64,000 nucleotides of DNA, from positions 124,001 to 188,000 of the forward strand of contig JAHEAV010000001.1 of NCBI GenBank assembly GCA_024642565.1, written 5' to 3'. The notes below the pieces were generated by a model. The model worked only from the letters and a program-made list of their open reading frames with translations. It was not told the DNA's origin and ran no database searches. The stretch is from Erythrobacter sp. (GTDB lineage Bacteria; Pseudomonadota; Alphaproteobacteria; Sphingomonadales; Sphingomonadaceae). Positions 41,881-51,426 of the stretch are shown in pieces; the stretch's first letter is position 1, and each line of letters begins with the position of its first letter. The position numbers and the translations under genes were made by a program.

Positions 41881-42929
41881 TTCCGCTCGCCTGAACGGGC
41901 ATGGGCAAATCTTTGAGCCGAACATTCGCCCGCCATGCGGATTGCCGCGATCATCGCGCCCGGATCGGCCAGATTCTTGCCGGCGATGTCAAACGCAGTG
42001 CCGTGGTCGGGGCTGGTCCGGATGATGGGCAGCCCCAAAGTGACATTGACCCCGGAATCAAAGTCCAGCGCCTTGAGCGGGATGAGCGCCTGATCATGAT
42101 ACATGCAGATCGCCGCATCATAGGTCGGGCGCGCACGGGCGGTAAACAAGGCGTCCGCCGGATGCGGCCCCGTTACCGCGATTCCTTCTGCCCGCAGAGC
42201 CGCGATGGCCGGGGCGATAATCCGCGTTTCTTCGCTACCGAACTTGCCACCTTCTCCGGCATGGGGATTAAGCGCGGCAAGGGCGAGGCGCGGATTGGCG
42301 ATGCCGAAATCCCGTTGCAGCGCCGCAGCCGCTATTCTTGAACGATGGACGATGTGTTCGACCGACAACAGGCCCGGCACTTCGGCCAGCGCGCAATGCA
42401 CGGTCAATGGCACTGTGCGCAGCTGCGGACCGGCCAGCATCATGACTGCGTCCTCGGCGGCCAGACCGCAGGCGGCGGCGAGGAATTCCGTCTGGCCCGG
42501 ATAGGCAAAGCCCACTTCGGCCAGCAGGGATTTGGCGATTGGCCCGGTGACCAGGGCCGCGGCAGCGCCGGTCAAACTTAGCCGGGTGGCCTGTTCAAGC
42601 GACGCAAGAGCCAGCGCGGCACCGGCGGCGTCTGGCGCGCCCGGTGTATAGGCCGCACCATGGCCGGGTAACGCAAGAACAGGAAGGCCATGGCCAAAGG
42701 CAGAGGATGCCTCCGCCGGGTCGGCAATCGGCACGATGGGCACGATCAGGCCCCGCACGGCTGCGGCGGCGGCAAGTATATCGGCCCCGCCAACCGCGAA
42801 GAACATCGGCAGCCCTGCGGCCCTGCGCTGGTCCCAAGCCGCCACAATCACTTCGGGGCCAATGCCCGCCGGATCACCTAGCGAGAGCGCCAGCGGGCGG
42901 GGTGCTGTATCGGACAGGGGCGCGCTCAA
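41874..42929 (-). CDS. pdxA: 4-hydroxythreonine-4-phosphate dehydrogenase
   Basis: PdxA oxidises 4-phosphohydroxy-threonine on the DXP-dependent route to pyridoxal phosphate, partnered with PdxJ. The 351-residue protein has [18 protein letters not shown] at the N-terminus, the metal-ligand histidines in [25 protein letters not shown] and [11 protein letters not shown], and the C-terminal [15 protein letters not shown]. The start ATG overlaps the surA stop by 4 bp, and its own end overlaps the rsmA start, so the three are translated as a coupled unit. Confidence 0.97.
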   Translation of the reverse strand: MSAPLSDTAPRPLALSLGDPAGIGPEVIVAAWDQRRAAGLPMFFAVGGADILAAAAAVRGLIVPIVPIADPAEASSAFGHGLPVLALPGHGAAYTPGAPDAAGAALALASLEQATRLSLTGAAAALVTGPIAKSLLAEVGFAYPGQTEFLAAACGLAAEDAVMMLAGPQLRTVPLTVHCALAEVPGLLSVEHIVHRSRIAAAALQRDFGIANPRLALAALNPHAGEGGKFGSEETRIIAPAIAALRAEGIAVTGPHPADALFTARARPTYDAAICMYHDQALIPLKALDFDSGVNVTLGLPIIRTSPDHGTAFDIAGKNLADPGAMIAAIRMAGECSAQRFAHARSGERNC

Positions 42930-44287
42930 TTATACTCGATATAAGCGTCGTTGCGCAGATCGCGCAGGTAACGCTGGGCCCGCTTCTGGATCCGGTCGTT
43001 TTCCATTTGATCCAGCATCTGGTCAAAGGTCGGGCCATTGTCAGACTTCGGATCATCCCGCCCGCACAGCATCAGAACCCGCACGCCATCGCTGATCGAT
43101 CCGAAGGGCGGGGTGGTTTCGCCCAATTGCATACCCAGTATCAGGCCCTGCAATTGCTCCGGCAGCGAACGCACACGGATATTGTCATTGGCCACCACTT
43201 CGGCCCCGATCGTAGCAGCGACAGCGTCGGCATCGCCGCAGCCCCGCATGGATTGCACGCCCTTGGTGAATTCATCGACCCGCGCGGCCGCAGCTGGTTC
43301 GGTGGTGCCAGCCGGAAAAGCGATCGAAATCTGCTTGAGGCTGAGCATGGCGTCACGCGGATCTGCCATCAGGATCTGGCGCTTGTCGATCAGATAGAGA
43401 ATTTCAAAGCCGCCCGGAATTTCGAACGGGCCAACCAATTGCCCGGTCTGCATTCCGCGCGCGACGACCTGCATTTGCGTTGGCAGTGTTTCCAGACGCA
43501 CAAAGCCCAGATCCCCGCCGACCGCGGCGGTCGAAGCTTCCGAGAACTGCCGCGCGTAGGCCACAAAGCTGCCGCCCTGCTCCAATTGCTGCATGATGCG
43601 CTGGGCATTCTCCAGCACGGCACCCTTGGTTTCAGGCGTGGCCGAAAGGTAGATTTCGCCGAGTCGGTATTCGTCTGTTCCGCGGGATTCTTCCATCCGC
43701 TTGAGAAGTTCGCGGACTTCTTCTTCCGACACATTGACGAAAGGAGCGATCTGGCGGCGTAGAAGCCGCTGCCATGCCAATTCGCCTTCGATCTGGCGCT
43801 TGAGAGAGGCTGCGGAGGATCCGACGCCGGTCAGATATGTGTCCATTCTGGCCGTGTCGTTGCCGAAGTTTTGTGCGGCGACCTGGGCGTAACGCTGGTT
43901 GATCTCATCCTTGCTGACCACGATTTCCTGCGCTGCCGCTTCCTGGATTTGCAGGGTTTCATCGATGAGATTGCGCAGCACCTGTTCGCGCACCCGCTGC
44001 AGTTCTTCCGGCGAAATCTTGCCATCCGATGCCGCCACCAACAGCGCGGTGCGCTGGTCGACATCCGTACCAGTGATGACCGAACCATTCACCAATGCGG
44101 TCGCTTTGCGCATATTGGGGTCGCTCTTGCCCAGCAGCACAACTGTACTGGGGATGTTGAGCGTGTTTTCGACTTCGGCAGTTGCCGCGCTGTCTGGCCC
44201 GGCCTGCGCCTGTAGGGCAATCGGGGCGGTCATCAGGCTGGCGCTGGCAAGAACTGCAAGGCAGGTAGGAATAGTCTTCTGGATCAC
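42926..44287 (-). CDS. surA: Periplasmic chaperone and peptidyl-prolyl isomerase SurA
   Basis: SurA escorts unfolded outer-membrane proteins, including LptD, through the periplasm. The 453-residue protein starts at a GTG and has a signal peptide ending near ALQAQA. The SurA N-domain is around 55-200, including ALVNGSVITGTDVDQR and VLRNLIDETLQIQEAA. One clear parvulin domain runs from about 205 to 310 (YRLGEIYLS to FEILYLIDKRQ). The second is degenerate, typical of alphaproteobacterial SurA. It lies 157 bp downstream of lptD. Confidence 0.93.
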   Translation of the reverse strand: MIQKTIPTCLAVLASASLMTAPIALQAQAGPDSAATAEVENTLNIPSTVVLLGKSDPNMRKATALVNGSVITGTDVDQRTALLVAASDGKISPEELQRVREQVLRNLIDETLQIQEAAAQEIVVSKDEINQRYAQVAAQNFGNDTARMDTYLTGVGSSAASLKRQIEGELAWQRLLRRQIAPFVNVSEEEVRELLKRMEESRGTDEYRLGEIYLSATPETKGAVLENAQRIMQQLEQGGSFVAYARQFSEASTAAVGGDLGFVRLETLPTQMQVVARGMQTGQLVGPFEIPGGFEILYLIDKRQILMADPRDAMLSLKQISIAFPAGTTEPAAAARVDEFTKGVQSMRGCGDADAVAATIGAEVVANDNIRVRSLPEQLQGLILGMQLGETTPPFGSISDGVRVLMLCGRDDPKSDNGPTFDQMLDQMENDRIQKRAQRYLRDLRNDAYIEYN

Positions 44288-44444
44288 ACGTTAATTCCGA
44301 TTACTGCGCGAAATTCGCGCCATGGGATGCCTTAATTTTCGCCCTTTCAGGCTTAACCGTAGCTGAGTGGATGGGCGAATAGCTTGTTTACGGCCCGCTG
44401 CCAATCACGGCCTTCCGGCTTTTCTCCATCGCTGTTGCCCAGCA

Positions 44445-46778
44445 CTAGCGGAAGCCGAGATTGCGCAGGGAGAAATAGACCTGGAAGGTGTTGCCGCGCA
44501 CAGCATCGCCCGAAGTCAGATAGTCGCGCCGCCAGGTCACTCCCATCTCAAGGCAATCATCCTGATAGGCGATACCCAACCGGGTGCGGACGGCCTGGAA
44601 TCCGTCGGCCGTCTGCGTCGGGTCTTCGCTGCGATCAGTCAGGTTGAACACGCCCGACCCGAAGGCCGACCAATAACGGGCAAAGGCCACGCGGACAGCT
44701 GCCCGCAATTCTTCGCGGTCCTGCAAATCTTCGACCAACGCGTTTACGTCGCGATTGAGTTTGAGATAACCGAGTTCGGCATAGGTGCGCCGCGATCCGA
44801 TGGTCGCATCCACTTCGTTGCGGCGAAGTTTGAAATTGTCCTTGTCGAAGCGGTAGCGATAAGTGAATTTGACGAAATCCTTGAACCGTACTTCGGTCCG
44901 CCCGACGAAATCGGACAGGCGTTCACTCAGGCCGGTGCCGTCGACCAGAACATCCGATTCCGTATTGAACCGGTAAGATTGCCCAAGTGTCGATTTGATC
45001 CGCCAGTCGGGCCGCTGCAATTCCCAGTCGAAGCCATAAGTGATGCGGACACCGTCTTCGACCCGGTCGTATCCGGGAAAACGGTTCAGCGCGAAGAGAT
45101 TGGAATCCTCCAGATCGATTGCGCGCGAATCTTCGTTGGGCACTGCCAAATTCCGGATCGGCGGGGTTGCCACCAGTTGGATGCGCGGTGTCAGCACCTG
45201 TGTTCCGCCAAAGGCTTTGCCGATGAAGGGCCACTTCACATCCATTGCCGCCAGACCGACACCGCGTGCCTGCCAGCCGGAATTGCCGCGATAGATTGCC
45301 GTGGAGGTGAGATCCGAATGCGAACTGTGGTAAACATCGCCCCGCGCAAGCGCGGTAAAACTTACTTCCTGCCCAAGTGGCGTGATGCCGCGCAGATCCC
45401 ACCGCGCGCTGGCAAACGCCCGCTGCGTATCCTGCCCCGCACCACGCATCAGGTTGATGGAATTGATCTGGAATTCGGCTGTTCCGCCCGCCACAGGATC
45501 GGCCAAGCGCCGCCGGTAATCGATCACTGGCAGAGCCACGGGGACCTGGCCCTGAACATCATCACGCCGAAGTGTCTGAGTGGCCCATCCGGAAAACGAG
45601 AAATAGGACAGATCATCGATCCGTTCGAGATTCGCGTAGGAACGCAGCGTGTCGTCATAGCTGAGGTCATAACGGCGCAGGAACGTCCGGTCGCTGGCGC
45701 GGCGAATCGATGCGGTCAGGCTCCATTCGGGGTCGAACTGGAATCGTCCGTTGGCAAAGACATAGCCGCGCAGCCCGCGCTGTGAATCCGGTACTCCGAC
45801 CGTGCTCGATATGCGCCGGCTTTCAGTCAGATAGCCGGTGATCTGATAGGCACCCTTGTCCACCAGATGCCGCCATTGGCCATAGGCCATGGGCGGGGCC
45901 TGGGTGAACAAATGGGCGCCGACAGTCAGATCGCGATTATCCGCCAGCCGCCAATAGTAATTCCCGTTGATTTCGGCCCCGTTCGACTTTGATATTCTGA
46001 AGTCGGGCACCAAAATGCCGGACACCGCCTTGCCATCGGTGCGAAAGGAAAGGCCGGGAAGGGGCAGCAATCGGGCGCCAAACAGTTCAAGATAGGCACC
46101 GCGCAGCCGCACTGTGTTATTGTCTGGGTCGTAGGTGACGCGTTCCGCAGTGATCCGCCAGCTGGGGTCCTTGCTGCAACCATTTACGCCTTCAACCGAG
46201 CAGGCGGTATAGGCCGCCTGCGACAAGGTGACGGTGCCATCGGCCAGCCGCGAACCGCTGTTGGCTGCAAGCCGGCCACCTTCGCGAAGGGCCAGCAACA
46301 GGTTTTCCATTGCACCGGCTTCAAACTTGTCGGTCAGTTCGAGCCGTTCGGTATAAAGCTGGTTGCCATTCTCATCGACGAATCGGATGTTGCCGGTCGC
46401 CACGATCATTCCGGTCTTGCGATCCCATTCGACCTTTTGCGCCAGGACCGACTGGTCTTCACTGCGCATTACGACATCACCGGTTGCCGTGACCGTATCA
46501 GTGTTCGAATCATAATCGACATTATTGGCTTCGAAGGCGATTCGGCGGGCCGGCTTGGCAGGCTGCTCCGTTTGATTCTGCCCCCCGGCACCATCCTGAA
46601 CCACCATTGCGATTGCGGCCCGATCGGTGCTGTCACCTGTGTCCGCCCCCAGCGCCAAGGCGGGCGTAGCGCCGCACCCGATGGATACCAGCATAGCCAA
46701 AGCCGAAGCGCCGCAGAGTGCTGGTCGATCGTGGTGGCGCAGCACGTTCGGCAGTAAGGTCAACTGAAGGGGGAGCAT
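44445..46778 (-). CDS. lptD: LPS-assembly protein LptD
   Basis: LptD forms the outer-membrane translocon that inserts lipopolysaccharide, plugged by the lipoprotein LptE. From MLPLQLTLLPNVLRHHD at 46778 it has 777 residues. After a signal-like hydrophobic stretch, an OstA-type jellyroll runs from about 75 to 190 (FEANNVDYDSNTDTVTATG), with a Cys pair in TACSVEGVNGCSKD. The barrel follows, with a C-terminal Cys in DDCLEMGVTW and a terminal FSLRNLGFR. The disulfide pattern differs from the four-cysteine enteric form. Open frame continues upstream to 47270 but lies antisense to pepA. Confidence 0.94.
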   Translation of the reverse strand: MLPLQLTLLPNVLRHHDRPALCGASALAMLVSIGCGATPALALGADTGDSTDRAAIAMVVQDGAGGQNQTEQPAKPARRIAFEANNVDYDSNTDTVTATGDVVMRSEDQSVLAQKVEWDRKTGMIVATGNIRFVDENGNQLYTERLELTDKFEAGAMENLLLALREGGRLAANSGSRLADGTVTLSQAAYTACSVEGVNGCSKDPSWRITAERVTYDPDNNTVRLRGAYLELFGARLLPLPGLSFRTDGKAVSGILVPDFRISKSNGAEINGNYYWRLADNRDLTVGAHLFTQAPPMAYGQWRHLVDKGAYQITGYLTESRRISSTVGVPDSQRGLRGYVFANGRFQFDPEWSLTASIRRASDRTFLRRYDLSYDDTLRSYANLERIDDLSYFSFSGWATQTLRRDDVQGQVPVALPVIDYRRRLADPVAGGTAEFQINSINLMRGAGQDTQRAFASARWDLRGITPLGQEVSFTALARGDVYHSSHSDLTSTAIYRGNSGWQARGVGLAAMDVKWPFIGKAFGGTQVLTPRIQLVATPPIRNLAVPNEDSRAIDLEDSNLFALNRFPGYDRVEDGVRITYGFDWELQRPDWRIKSTLGQSYRFNTESDVLVDGTGLSERLSDFVGRTEVRFKDFVKFTYRYRFDKDNFKLRRNEVDATIGSRRTYAELGYLKLNRDVNALVEDLQDREELRAAVRVAFARYWSAFGSGVFNLTDRSEDPTQTADGFQAVRTRLGIAYQDDCLEMGVTWRRDYLTSGDAVRGNTFQVYFSLRNLGFR

Positions 46779-46780
46779 GG

Positions 46781-46809
46781 CTTGCCTATCGCACCGCCCG
46801 CGCCTAATC
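46781..46809 (+). promoter_or_regulatory. Candidate pepA promoter (CTTGCC-N17-CTAATC)
   Basis: CTTGCC (46781-46786) and CTAATC (46804-46809) are 17 bp apart, beginning 3 bp beyond the lptD start on the opposite strand. The leader to the pepA ATG would be about 75 nt. Confidence 0.5.
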
Positions 46810-46889
46810 GCAATCGCCAAGCGGACGGAGCGCGACACACTGTTGCATCCCTCCCTCAATCTTGCAAAATTCTGTCTTTCGGAGTCCCC

Positions 46890-48347
46890 ATGAAGATCGC
46901 ATTCAGTCAAACCGTTCCCGCCAACAGCCGCCTCATCGCGCATATTGCGAATAAGGATACGATCCCTGCCGGGCTGGAAACCGCGCTGGCAGAAGGGGCA
47001 AAGGCCGCGCGCTTCAAAGGTAACGCGGGCCAGAGTTTCGAAAGTTTCGTGGAACGTGGCGGCGAAGTGGTGCGCGTGGCGCTGGCCGGTGCGGGCGATC
47101 CTGCCGCCTCCGACCGGCGCACTGCGCTGGAAAAAGCCGGCGCGGCGCTGAGCGGGAAATATCTGACATCCGGCGAAACATCGCTGGTCATCGATTTGTC
47201 GGGAGCCGGGCTGTCGCCTGCCGAAGCTGCGTCGGTATTGCTTGGTTTGCGCCTGCGCGCCTGGCGGCATGATGCCTACCGCACCCGGCTTAAAGACGAA
47301 CAGAAGCGCACGCTCGCCAGCGTGACGGTCGCTGGTGCCCCCGAAGGCGCCGAAGCGGTCTGGGCCGATGCGGCCGCGCTGGCAGCCGGGGTCGAATTCA
47401 CCCGCGATCTGGTCTCGGAACCGGCGAACAAGGTGTTCCCGATTTCCTTTGTGGAGAAGTGCCAGGAAAAATTCGCGGGCACCGGGGTCGAGATCATCGT
47501 GCTCGACGTTCCGCAGATGGAAGCCCTGGGCATGGGGGCGCTGCTTGGTGTCGGTCAGGGATCTGAACAGCCTTCAAGGCTGCTGGCGATCAAATGGATG
47601 GGCGGCGGTAACGCGCAGCCGACCGTCTTTGTGGGCAAGGGCGTAACCTTTGATACCGGCGGTATCTCGCTCAAACCCGGACCCGGTATGGAAGACATGA
47701 AATGGGACATGGGCGGTGCCGGATGCGTGGCAGGCGGCATGTTTGCGCTGGCTGGCCGCAAGGCGAAAGCCAATGTCATTGGCGTGATGGGGCTTGTGGA
47801 AAACATGCCCGATGGCAAGGCAATGCGGCCGGGCGATATCGTGACCTCCATGTCTGGCCAGACAATTGAAGTGCTCAACACCGATGCCGAAGGGCGGCTT
47901 GTATTGTGCGACGCGCTGCATTGGGCGCAAAAGGAATTCAAACCGGCGGCAATCGTCGATTTTGCGACCTTGACCGGGGCAATCATCATTTCGCTGGGCA
48001 ATGAACATGGCGGCCTGTTTGCCAATGATGATGATCTGGCAGCCAAATTGACCCAAGCCGGCAAGGACAGCGGCGACGCGATGTGGCGGCTGCCGCTCGC
48101 ACCTGCCTATGACAAGCTGATCGATAGTCCGATTGCCGACATGAAGAACATTGGCGGGCGCGGTGCGGGTTCGATCACCGCCGCGCAATTCCTCCAGCGG
48201 TTCATCGAAAATGGCACGCCCTGGGCGCATTGCGACATTGCCGGTATGGTGTGGGCCGAAAAGGCTGGCACCACCTGGGACAAGGGTGCGACCGGATTTG
48301 GCGTGCGCCTGATTGACCAGTACGTTCGCAATAATCTGGAAGGTTGA
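46890..48347 (+). CDS. pepA: Leucyl aminopeptidase PepA
   Basis: PepA is a hexameric two-metal M17 aminopeptidase. The start at 46890 follows GGAG and gives 485 residues. The catalytic domain shows VGKGVTFDTGGISLKPGPGME with metal-binding Lys and Asp, and the M17 signature NTDAEGRLVLCDALHWA, with ATLTGAI following. PepA and HolC are neighbours in many proteobacteria; here DUF2256 lies between them. The upstream in-frame extension to 46782 lacks a ribosome site and crosses the promoter. Confidence 0.97.
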   Translation: MKIAFSQTVPANSRLIAHIANKDTIPAGLETALAEGAKAARFKGNAGQSFESFVERGGEVVRVALAGAGDPAASDRRTALEKAGAALSGKYLTSGETSLVIDLSGAGLSPAEAASVLLGLRLRAWRHDAYRTRLKDEQKRTLASVTVAGAPEGAEAVWADAAALAAGVEFTRDLVSEPANKVFPISFVEKCQEKFAGTGVEIIVLDVPQMEALGMGALLGVGQGSEQPSRLLAIKWMGGGNAQPTVFVGKGVTFDTGGISLKPGPGMEDMKWDMGGAGCVAGGMFALAGRKAKANVIGVMGLVENMPDGKAMRPGDIVTSMSGQTIEVLNTDAEGRLVLCDALHWAQKEFKPAAIVDFATLTGAIIISLGNEHGGLFANDDDLAAKLTQAGKDSGDAMWRLPLAPAYDKLIDSPIADMKNIGGRGAGSITAAQFLQRFIENGTPWAHCDIAGMVWAEKAGTTWDKGATGFGVRLIDQYVRNNLEG

Positions 48348-48356
48348 ACCGAAACA

Positions 48357-48557
48357 ATGGCCCGCACGTCCCACAAGGCAGCCTTGCCCAGCAAGTTATG
48401 CCAGACCTGCGGGCTGCCGTTCAACTGGCGCAAGAAATGGGCGCGGGAATGGGATAATGTGCGCTATTGTTCGGAGCGCTGCCGACGGTCGAAAAGTAGC
48501 ACCGCTGTCAGCGATGCATCCATGAAGAACCCCACGGTTCACAAGCCGGAAGGCTGA
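48357..48557 (+). CDS. DUF2256 protein
   Basis: The 66-residue basic protein has the DUF2256 pattern: [34 protein letters not shown], in part, with two Cys pairs (C-x2-C and C-x3-C) that suggest a small zinc ribbon. DUF2256 genes are often found beside photolyase or cryptochrome genes; here the gene sits between pepA and holC with 9- and 13-bp gaps, in one operon. Function unknown. Confidence 0.88.
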   Translation: MARTSHKAALPSKLCQTCGLPFNWRKKWAREWDNVRYCSERCRRSKSSTAVSDASMKNPTVHKPEG

Positions 48558-48570
48558 TTGCGGAGAAACG

Positions 48571-49008
48571 ATGAAGGTCGATTTCTGGCAGTTGAGCCGC
48601 GATCCGGCGGAAAAAGTGGCGGCGCTGATCGCAGGCCGGGTGCTGGGCGAAGGGGAGCGGCTGCTGATCGTATCGGAGGATGAAACCCAGATCGCGGCGA
48701 TCAGCCAGGCGTTGTGGGAGGCAAAGCCCGAAGCCTTTCTCGCCAACGGAACGGTTGATGCACCGCACGCCGAACGCCAGCCGATTCTGCTATCCGGGCA
48801 ATGCCACGCGGCGAACGGGGCCAATCACGTGATTTTCGCTGACGGCGTTTGGCGGGACGAAGCCCGGGGTTTCGCCCGCAGCTTCCTGCTGTTTGGCGAA
48901 GCCCGTGTGGATGCTGCGCGTGCATGCTGGCGCTCGCTCGATGGAACCGACGGGCTGGAACGTTCCTTCTATCGTCAGGACGGCAGCAAATGGACCAAGG
49001 TCGCCTGA
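48571..49008 (+). CDS. holC: DNA polymerase III chi subunit
   Basis: HolC links the clamp-loader complex to SSB. The 145-residue protein begins MKVDFWQLSRDPAEKVAALIAGR, with the typical LLIVSEDETQIAAISQALWE and the conserved GANHVIFADGVWRDEARGFARSFLLF segment (read in two parts). The length is normal. It is the last gene of pepA-DUF2256-holC; ndk downstream has its own promoter. Confidence 0.93.
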   Translation: MKVDFWQLSRDPAEKVAALIAGRVLGEGERLLIVSEDETQIAAISQALWEAKPEAFLANGTVDAPHAERQPILLSGQCHAANGANHVIFADGVWRDEARGFARSFLLFGEARVDAARACWRSLDGTDGLERSFYRQDGSKWTKVA

Positions 49009-49026
49009 TTGCTCCGTGACGCAAAG

Positions 49027-49055
49027 CTTGCGAATTGCGCGCGCCGGCGCTAGGG
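49027..49055 (+). promoter_or_regulatory. Candidate ndk promoter (CTTGCG-N17-CTAGGG)
   Basis: CTTGCG (49027-49032) and CTAGGG (49050-49055) are 17 bp apart. TAGGGGCGCGCGCAA at 49051-49065 is identical to the typA promoter region. The leader is about 45 nt. Confidence 0.52.
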
Positions 49056-49107
49056 GCGCGCGCAACATAAACACCCCCCTTCAACGACCAGAACCAAGGA
49101 ACACCCC

Positions 49108-49530
49108 ATGGCGGTTACCCGCACCTTTTCGATCATCAAGCCCGATGCCACTCGCCGCAACCTGACCGGCGCGGTTACCAAGATGCTGGAAGATGCCGGC
49201 CTGCGTGTCGTGGCCAGCAAGCGGATCCACATGTCCCGTGAACAGGCCGAAGGCTTCTACGCGGTTCATAAGGAACGCCCTTTCTTCGGGGAATTGGTCG
49301 ATTTCATGATCAGTGGCCCAGTCGTGGTGCAGGTGCTCGAAGGCGAAGGTGCCATGCAGCGCAACCGTGACGTGATGGGCGCCACCAACCCCAAGGATGC
49401 TGCCCCCGGCACAATCCGCGCTGAACTGGCCGAAAGCATCGAAGCCAACACTGTTCACGGTTCGGACAGTGATGAAAATGCAGCGATTGAAATAGCTTAC
49501 TTCTTCAAGCCGGAAGAAATCGTCGGCTGA
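49108..49530 (+). CDS. ndk: Nucleoside-diphosphate kinase
   Basis: Ndk transfers the gamma phosphate of ATP to nucleoside diphosphates through a phosphohistidine. The 140-residue protein starts [21 protein letters not shown]. It has the phosphate-binding [17 protein letters not shown] and the active-site His in [20 protein letters not shown]. It is monocistronic with its own promoter and is followed by a strong hairpin. Confidence 0.98.
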   Translation: MAVTRTFSIIKPDATRRNLTGAVTKMLEDAGLRVVASKRIHMSREQAEGFYAVHKERPFFGELVDFMISGPVVVQVLEGEGAMQRNRDVMGATNPKDAAPGTIRAELAESIEANTVHGSDSDENAAIEIAYFFKPEEIVG

Positions 49531-49544
49531 TTTGGCCAACCTGT

Positions 49545-49570
49545 CTGGCCGGTTTGCCAAAACCGGCCAG
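49545..49570 (+). terminator. Hairpin after ndk
   Basis: A perfect 11-bp stem (49545-49555 with 49560-49570) closes on GCCA, 14 bp after the ndk stop. No U-tract follows. Confidence 0.65.
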
Positions 49571-49610
49571 AAGGTGATATCCCCCGCCGCAGCGATGGGT
49601 CGTGAACCGT

Positions 49611-49628
49611 TTCGGCATTCCTGCCGAA
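49611..49628 (+). repeat. Hairpin in the leader of the MddA-like gene
   Basis: TTCGGCA (49611-49617) and TGCCGAA (49622-49628) form a 7-bp stem with a TTCC loop, ending about 6 bp before the purine-rich ribosome site of the next gene. Confidence 0.45.
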
Positions 49629-49649
49629 GCCTTGGGGGAAGGACTTGTC

Positions 49650-50387
49650 ATGTCGCGAATTATTGCTCTTCCGGTGGCGCTGCTTTGCTACGCCGCCTTT
49701 TTTGTAAGCTTCGTCTATCTGGTCGGCTTTGCCGCCGCTTTCGATCCTCTGCCGATCCATGTCGACAAGGCCATTGCCGGACCGGCCGGTGTGGCCGTTC
49801 TGGTCGATCTGGGATTGATTGCGCTGTTCGGCTTGCAGCACAGCATAATGGCGCGGCCAGGGTTCAAGGAAAAATGGACCCGGATCATTCCGGCCGCGCT
49901 CGAACGCAGCGTCTATTGTCTGGCCACCGCGTTGGTCCTGCTCGTGCTGTTTTCCTTCTGGCATACCATCGACGGGTCGCTCTGGTCGGTTGAGAACCCT
50001 GCCCTACGCATGGCTTTTTGGGCGGTGTTCTTCCTTGGTTGGGGCATATTGTTCATTGCCACATGGCTGCTCAACCATTTTGAACTGTTCGGCTTGGCGC
50101 AGGCCTGGCGGCACATGCGCGGGATCGAGGCAGCTCCGCCAGAATTTCGTACACCCCTGTTCTACAAGATGGTTCGCCACCCGATCTATCTGGGTTTCTT
50201 CCTGGGCCTTTGGGCCACACCGGATATGACCTATAGCCATGCACTTCTGGCCGCTGGAATGACGGTCTATATCATGATCGGTATTTCCTATGAGGAACGC
50301 GACCTGATTGCGGAATTCGGTGATCGTTACCGCGAGTACCAGCGCAGTGTTGGATCATTCCTGCCGTGGATCGGGAAGAAAAGCTGA
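49650..50387 (+). CDS. MddA/NnrU-like integral membrane methyltransferase
   Basis: From 49650, after GGGGGAAGG, the protein has 245 residues and about five to six transmembrane helices. The C-terminal half matches the isoprenylcysteine-methyltransferase fold: RTPLFYKMVRHPIYLGFFLGLWATP and SYEERDLIAEFGDRYREYQRSVGSFLPW, shared with MddA (methanethiol S-methyltransferase, which makes dimethyl sulfide from methanethiol). LQHSIMARPGFKEKW in the N-terminal half is also MddA-like. Activity on methanethiol cannot be shown from sequence alone. The in-frame start at 49602 would overlap the leader hairpin. Confidence 0.82.
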   Translation: MSRIIALPVALLCYAAFFVSFVYLVGFAAAFDPLPIHVDKAIAGPAGVAVLVDLGLIALFGLQHSIMARPGFKEKWTRIIPAALERSVYCLATALVLLVLFSFWHTIDGSLWSVENPALRMAFWAVFFLGWGILFIATWLLNHFELFGLAQAWRHMRGIEAAPPEFRTPLFYKMVRHPIYLGFFLGLWATPDMTYSHALLAAGMTVYIMIGISYEERDLIAEFGDRYREYQRSVGSFLPWIGKKS

Positions 50388-50463
50388 CCCCTGAAAAGTG
50401 GCGCTGATGGCTGCAAATGGGGCGGTGCGGATCGGCTTTTCCTGACCAGAGCAGGTAAGCGGG

Positions 50464-51426
50464 TCAAAAATCGTCGGCAGCATCCATCAGCGCCGTCAGC
50501 CTTTTGGGCGCGACGCTGCGCCAGCTGCGCTGCAGCCAATAGGCGACCTGGTCCCAGTCCGCATCGCGCCGGTTCAGTATCACGCCGACCCACCCGCTCG
50601 CACCGTAATAGGCCGGGCGAAAAAATGTATCAGGATCGCGGGCGATAAGGTCGGCCATCTCGTCTTGACCACTGGTCTTGGCGAGCAGCGCAATATGCGG
50701 CTCTCCGTGGTGCTGATTGTTGAAATAGGCGAAATATTTGCCGCTTGCTCCGCCGGTGCGCCAGCCGGGGCTTCCGTGGCTTTCACGCGCTTCCACCTCG
50801 GGCAGGGCAAGAGCAAGCTTCGCCACTTTTTCCAGCAGATGATCGGCATCGAACGGCCGCAATACATACGCGTTCAGTACGCGCGAATAGAGTTGATGTT
50901 CGGCAATAAGGACCCTTTTTGCCAGCGTGTCCGGCGTATCATCCGGCAGGATTGTGACCTCGATCTGACCCAGAATTTCGCCGGCATCAAGTTCCCCGGT
51001 CACCAGATGTACGCTCGTTCCGGCGGCGGGGTCTCCCGCTGCCAAAGCGCGGGCGTGCGTTTCCAGACCGCGGTATTTCGGCAGCAGCGACGGATGGATA
51101 TTCAACATCCGGCCTTCCCACCGGGCCACGAATTCTTCGGACAGGATGCGCATATATCCGGCAAGAGCGATCAGTCCCGCACCTGCGTCCACGGCTGCGG
51201 CCTCCATTGCGGCATCGTGATCGGCGCGGGTCATTCCCTTGTGCGACAGGGCAAAGGTGCGGACACCTTCCGCGGCGGCGAGTTTCAGACCCGCCGCATC
51301 GGGATCATTGCTGGCCACAAGGACCACTTCGTAGCCTGCATCGGCCATCTTGCTGGCGTAGAGCAGCGCGGCCATGTTGGTTCCGCTGCCCGAGATGAAC
51401 ACGGCGACTTTGGTGGTGTCAGCCAA
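50464..51426 (-). CDS. purN: Phosphoribosylglycinamide formyltransferase fused to a YjbR/MmcQ domain
   Basis: One 320-residue protein. Residues 1-200 are PurN, which formylates GAR with 10-formyl-THF: [16 protein letters not shown], catalytic [18 protein letters not shown], and [15 protein letters not shown]. Residues about 208-320 are an MmcQ/YjbR (CyaY-like fold) domain: [63 protein letters not shown]. The start is TTG at 51426, giving [15 protein letters not shown], and overlaps the purM stop by 8 bp, so coupling is expected. The open frame upstream to 51534 is antiparallel noise within purM. Confidence 0.93.
   Translation of the reverse strand: MADTTKVAVFISGSGTNMAALLYASKMADAGYEVVLVASNDPDAAGLKLAAAEGVRTFALSHKGMTRADHDAAMEAAAVDAGAGLIALAGYMRILSEEFVARWEGRMLNIHPSLLPKYRGLETHARALAAGDPAAGTSVHLVTGELDAGEILGQIEVTILPDDTPDTLAKRVLIAEHQLYSRVLNAYVLRPFDADHLLEKVAKLALALPEVEARESHGSPGWRTGGASGKYFAYFNNQHHGEPHIALLAKTSGQDEMADLIARDPDTFFRPAYYGASGWVGVILNRRDADWDQVAYWLQRSWRSVAPKRLTALMDAADDF

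Noticed and set aside
44367-45785. 472-codon open frame antisense to lptD
   Set aside because: It lies entirely opposite a convincing LptD and shows no family motif or ribosome site.
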